Origin: Bacillus methanolicus MGA3
GTDB taxonomy: Bacteria > Bacillota > Bacilli > Bacillales > Cytobacillaceae
DNA: 64,000 nucleotides
Direction: 5' to 3'
Assembly: GCF_000724485.1 (NCBI RefSeq)
Contig: NZ_CP007739.1
Location: 184,001 to 248,000, forward strand
The notes beneath the pieces are model-generated. The model searched no databases. It saw only the letters and a program-made list of their open reading frames with translations, and was not told the origin of the DNA. Numbering within the stretch: position 1 is the first letter of the stretch; each line of letters starts with the position of its first letter. A program made the position numbers and the translations under genes. Below are positions 63,075 to 64,000 of the stretch, piece after piece.

Positions 63075-63166
63075 TAAAAAAACCAGCATTGATTTAAAAT
63101 TTTTATTTGATATCTATCCTTTTCGTAGAAAGCTTTCTTCATTTGGTTTTGAAACCAGGTTGGCAT
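63053..63166 (-). CDS. cmpA: Cortex morphogenetic protein CmpA
   Basis: A 37-residue sporulation protein, encoded opposite the short tex-sprT gap. It reads MPTWFQNQMKKAFYEKDR and continues with NQCWFFYRKKHCS, close to B. subtilis CmpA in sequence and length. ATG 63166 follows GGGAGG by six bases. In B. subtilis CmpA works with ClpXP to degrade SpoIVA in cells that build a faulty coat. It is too short for a length-limited ORF search. The 3' end overlaps the tex terminator hairpin, so the two transcripts converge. Confidence 0.93.
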   Translation of the reverse strand: MPTWFQNQMKKAFYEKDRYQIKILNQCWFFYRKKHCS

Positions 63167-63199
63167 ACTAAAACCTCCCGAAAAGTGAATCTTCTAATA

Positions 63200-63223
63200 G
63201 GTATATTTAATGTATGCTATAAT
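63200..63223 (+). promoter_or_regulatory. Extended -10 promoter of sprT and overlapping SigE-like site for cmpA
   Basis: TGCTATAAT (63215-63223) is an extended -10 pointing to sprT. On the minus strand CATACATT (63209-63216) fits the SigE -10 CATACAMT for cmpA, with a poor -35. Confidence 0.5.
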
Positions 63224-63260
63224 AGGTTGTCATGTTTACAGAAAGAGGAGCGGAAAAGCT

Positions 63261-63734
63261 ATGAAAGAATCAGAACTGCAAAAACTTGTTGAAGAATTAT
63301 CTCTTGCCTATTTCAATAAGCCTTTCCGCCATCGTGCAATGTTCAACCCACGGCTTCGGACAACAGGAGGGAGGTATTTGCTCCACTCCCATAACATTGA
63401 AATCAACAAAAAATATTATGAACAGCTTGGTGAAAAAGAACTAATTGGCATTATAAAACATGAACTTTGCCATTATCATTTGCATCTTGAAGGAAAAGGA
63501 TTCCGTCATCGTGACCGAGATTTTAGAAACCTTCTAAAAAAAGTGGATGCTCCGCGTTTTTGCAGTCCTCTTCCTGAGCAAAGAAAAAGAAGAAAATCGG
63601 GCAAAATAATAATCTATTCTTGCAAAAGCTGCAATGAGATTTATAAGCGAAGAAGATCTATTAATACATCAAAATATGTTTGCGGAAAATGCAGAGGGAA
63701 ATTGATAAAATTAAAGGAGTTGACAGCAGAGTAA
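63261..63734 (+). CDS. SprT-like zinc metallopeptidase-fold protein
   Basis: A 157-residue SprT-family protein with zinc motif HELCHYH (residues 67-73) and a C-terminal zinc ribbon (SCKSC...VCGKC). The start is ATG 63261, behind AAAGAGGAGCGG; upstream frame is intergenic. In B. subtilis this is YdcK, in the same position ahead of the tRNA cluster. The homologous eukaryotic Spartan protease repairs DNA-protein crosslinks; a bacterial role is not shown. Confidence 0.92.
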   Translation: MKESELQKLVEELSLAYFNKPFRHRAMFNPRLRTTGGRYLLHSHNIEINKKYYEQLGEKELIGIIKHELCHYHLHLEGKGFRHRDRDFRNLLKKVDAPRFCSPLPEQRKRRKSGKIIIYSCKSCNEIYKRRRSINTSKYVCGKCRGKLIKLKELTAE

Positions 63735-63794
63735 AAGCATGATAAATTACTGAATCGTGACAGGTTAAAAATATTGTTTTTTAATAAAATTACC

Positions 63795-63823
63795 TTGACA
63801 GTCAAGGATCACGTCCCTATAAT
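63795..63823 (+). promoter_or_regulatory. SigA promoter of the tRNA cluster
   Basis: TTGACA - 17 bases - TATAAT, both hexamers perfect, followed by the tRNA-Asn gene 27 bases later. Confidence 0.95.
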
Positions 63824-63850
63824 ATAAAGAGTCGATAAGATGATGATTAT

Positions 63851-63922
63851 TCCGCAGTAGCTCAGTGGTAGAGCATTCGGCTGTTAACCGAACGGTCGCA
63901 GGTTCGAATCCTGCCTGCGGAG
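63851..63922 (+). tRNA. tRNA-Asn (anticodon GTT)
   Basis: TCCGCAG/CTGCGGA acceptor, D arm GCTC/GAGC, anticodon stem TTCGG/CCGAA with loop CTGTTAAC, T arm GGTTCGAATCC. Discriminator G; the following bases are CCT, so CCA is not encoded. Confidence 0.97.
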
Positions 63923-63928
63923 CCTTAT

Positions 63929-64000
63929 GGGGAAGTACTCAAGTGGCTGAAGAGGCGCCCCTGCTAAGGGTGTAGGTCGCGCAAGCGGCGCGAGGGTTCA
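63929..64000 (+). tRNA. tRNA-Ser (anticodon GCT), 3' partial
   Basis: Starts GGGGAAGTACTCAAGTGG; the anticodon loop CTGCTAA and a long variable arm GGTCGCG...CGGCGCG fit serine. The window ends in the T arm. Confidence 0.95.

Overview
The window is a low-GC Gram-positive chromosome segment from an endospore-forming member of the Bacillaceae. The right third follows a gene order I know from Bacillus subtilis: ddl-murF-(esterase)-cshA-ydbS-ydbT-rhomboid-acpS-ydcC-alr-ndoAI-ndoA-rsbRSTU-rsbVW-sigB-rsbX-tex-cmpA-sprT-tRNA-Asn-tRNA-Ser. The spore-cortex gene cmpA, the ydcC gene behind a SigE-like promoter and the complete SigB partner-switching operon all point the same way. Many genes start with TTG or GTG behind strong Shine-Dalgarno sequences. 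I cannot name the species.

Left part (1-12,994): a heterodimeric ABC exporter (first subunit cut by the window edge), a small barrel-fold protein, an alpha/beta hydrolase, a complete mannitol operon mtlA-mtlR-mtlF-mtlD, an unexplained leader-like stretch with its own terminator, a 54-residue membrane protein, FosB-type fosfomycin resistance and an EamA transporter.

Middle part (13,000-30,200): a TPP riboswitch controls tenI-thiO-thiS-thiG-thiF (thiazole branch of thiamine synthesis). An orphan FGGY kinase of gluconokinase type, a CBO0543-type membrane protein, a two-gene osmoprotectant importer with permease and binding protein fused, a LCM-family methyltransferase, a secreted subtilase, an APC permease behind a lysine riboswitch, a YedK/HMCES DNA-protein crosslink enzyme, the magnesium channel MgtE and a conserved protein of unknown function follow.

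Cobalamin block (30,290-41,715): a cobalamin riboswitch precedes btuF-btuC-btuD::cbiZ-cbiB-cobD-cobU-cobQ-cobS-cobC-(short CobU-like)-pduO-cblT-cblS, with mostly overlapping genes. Together these import corrinoids, strip the side chain of cobinamide, rebuild the aminopropanol arm, attach alpha-ribazole phosphate made by the CblT/CblS route, and adenosylate cobalt. It is a salvage and late-assembly pathway; no corrin-ring genes are present here.

Right part (41,789-64,000): a second histidine phosphatase, a DUF4937 protein, the eroded remnant of a HAD phosphatase, then the cell-wall, RNA-helicase, toxin-antitoxin and general-stress genes listed above, ending in a tRNA cluster behind a textbook SigA promoter. 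No insertion sequence, prophage, CRISPR array or rRNA gene was found. Dispersed palindromic repeats and a family of look-alike terminators are the main non-genic structure.
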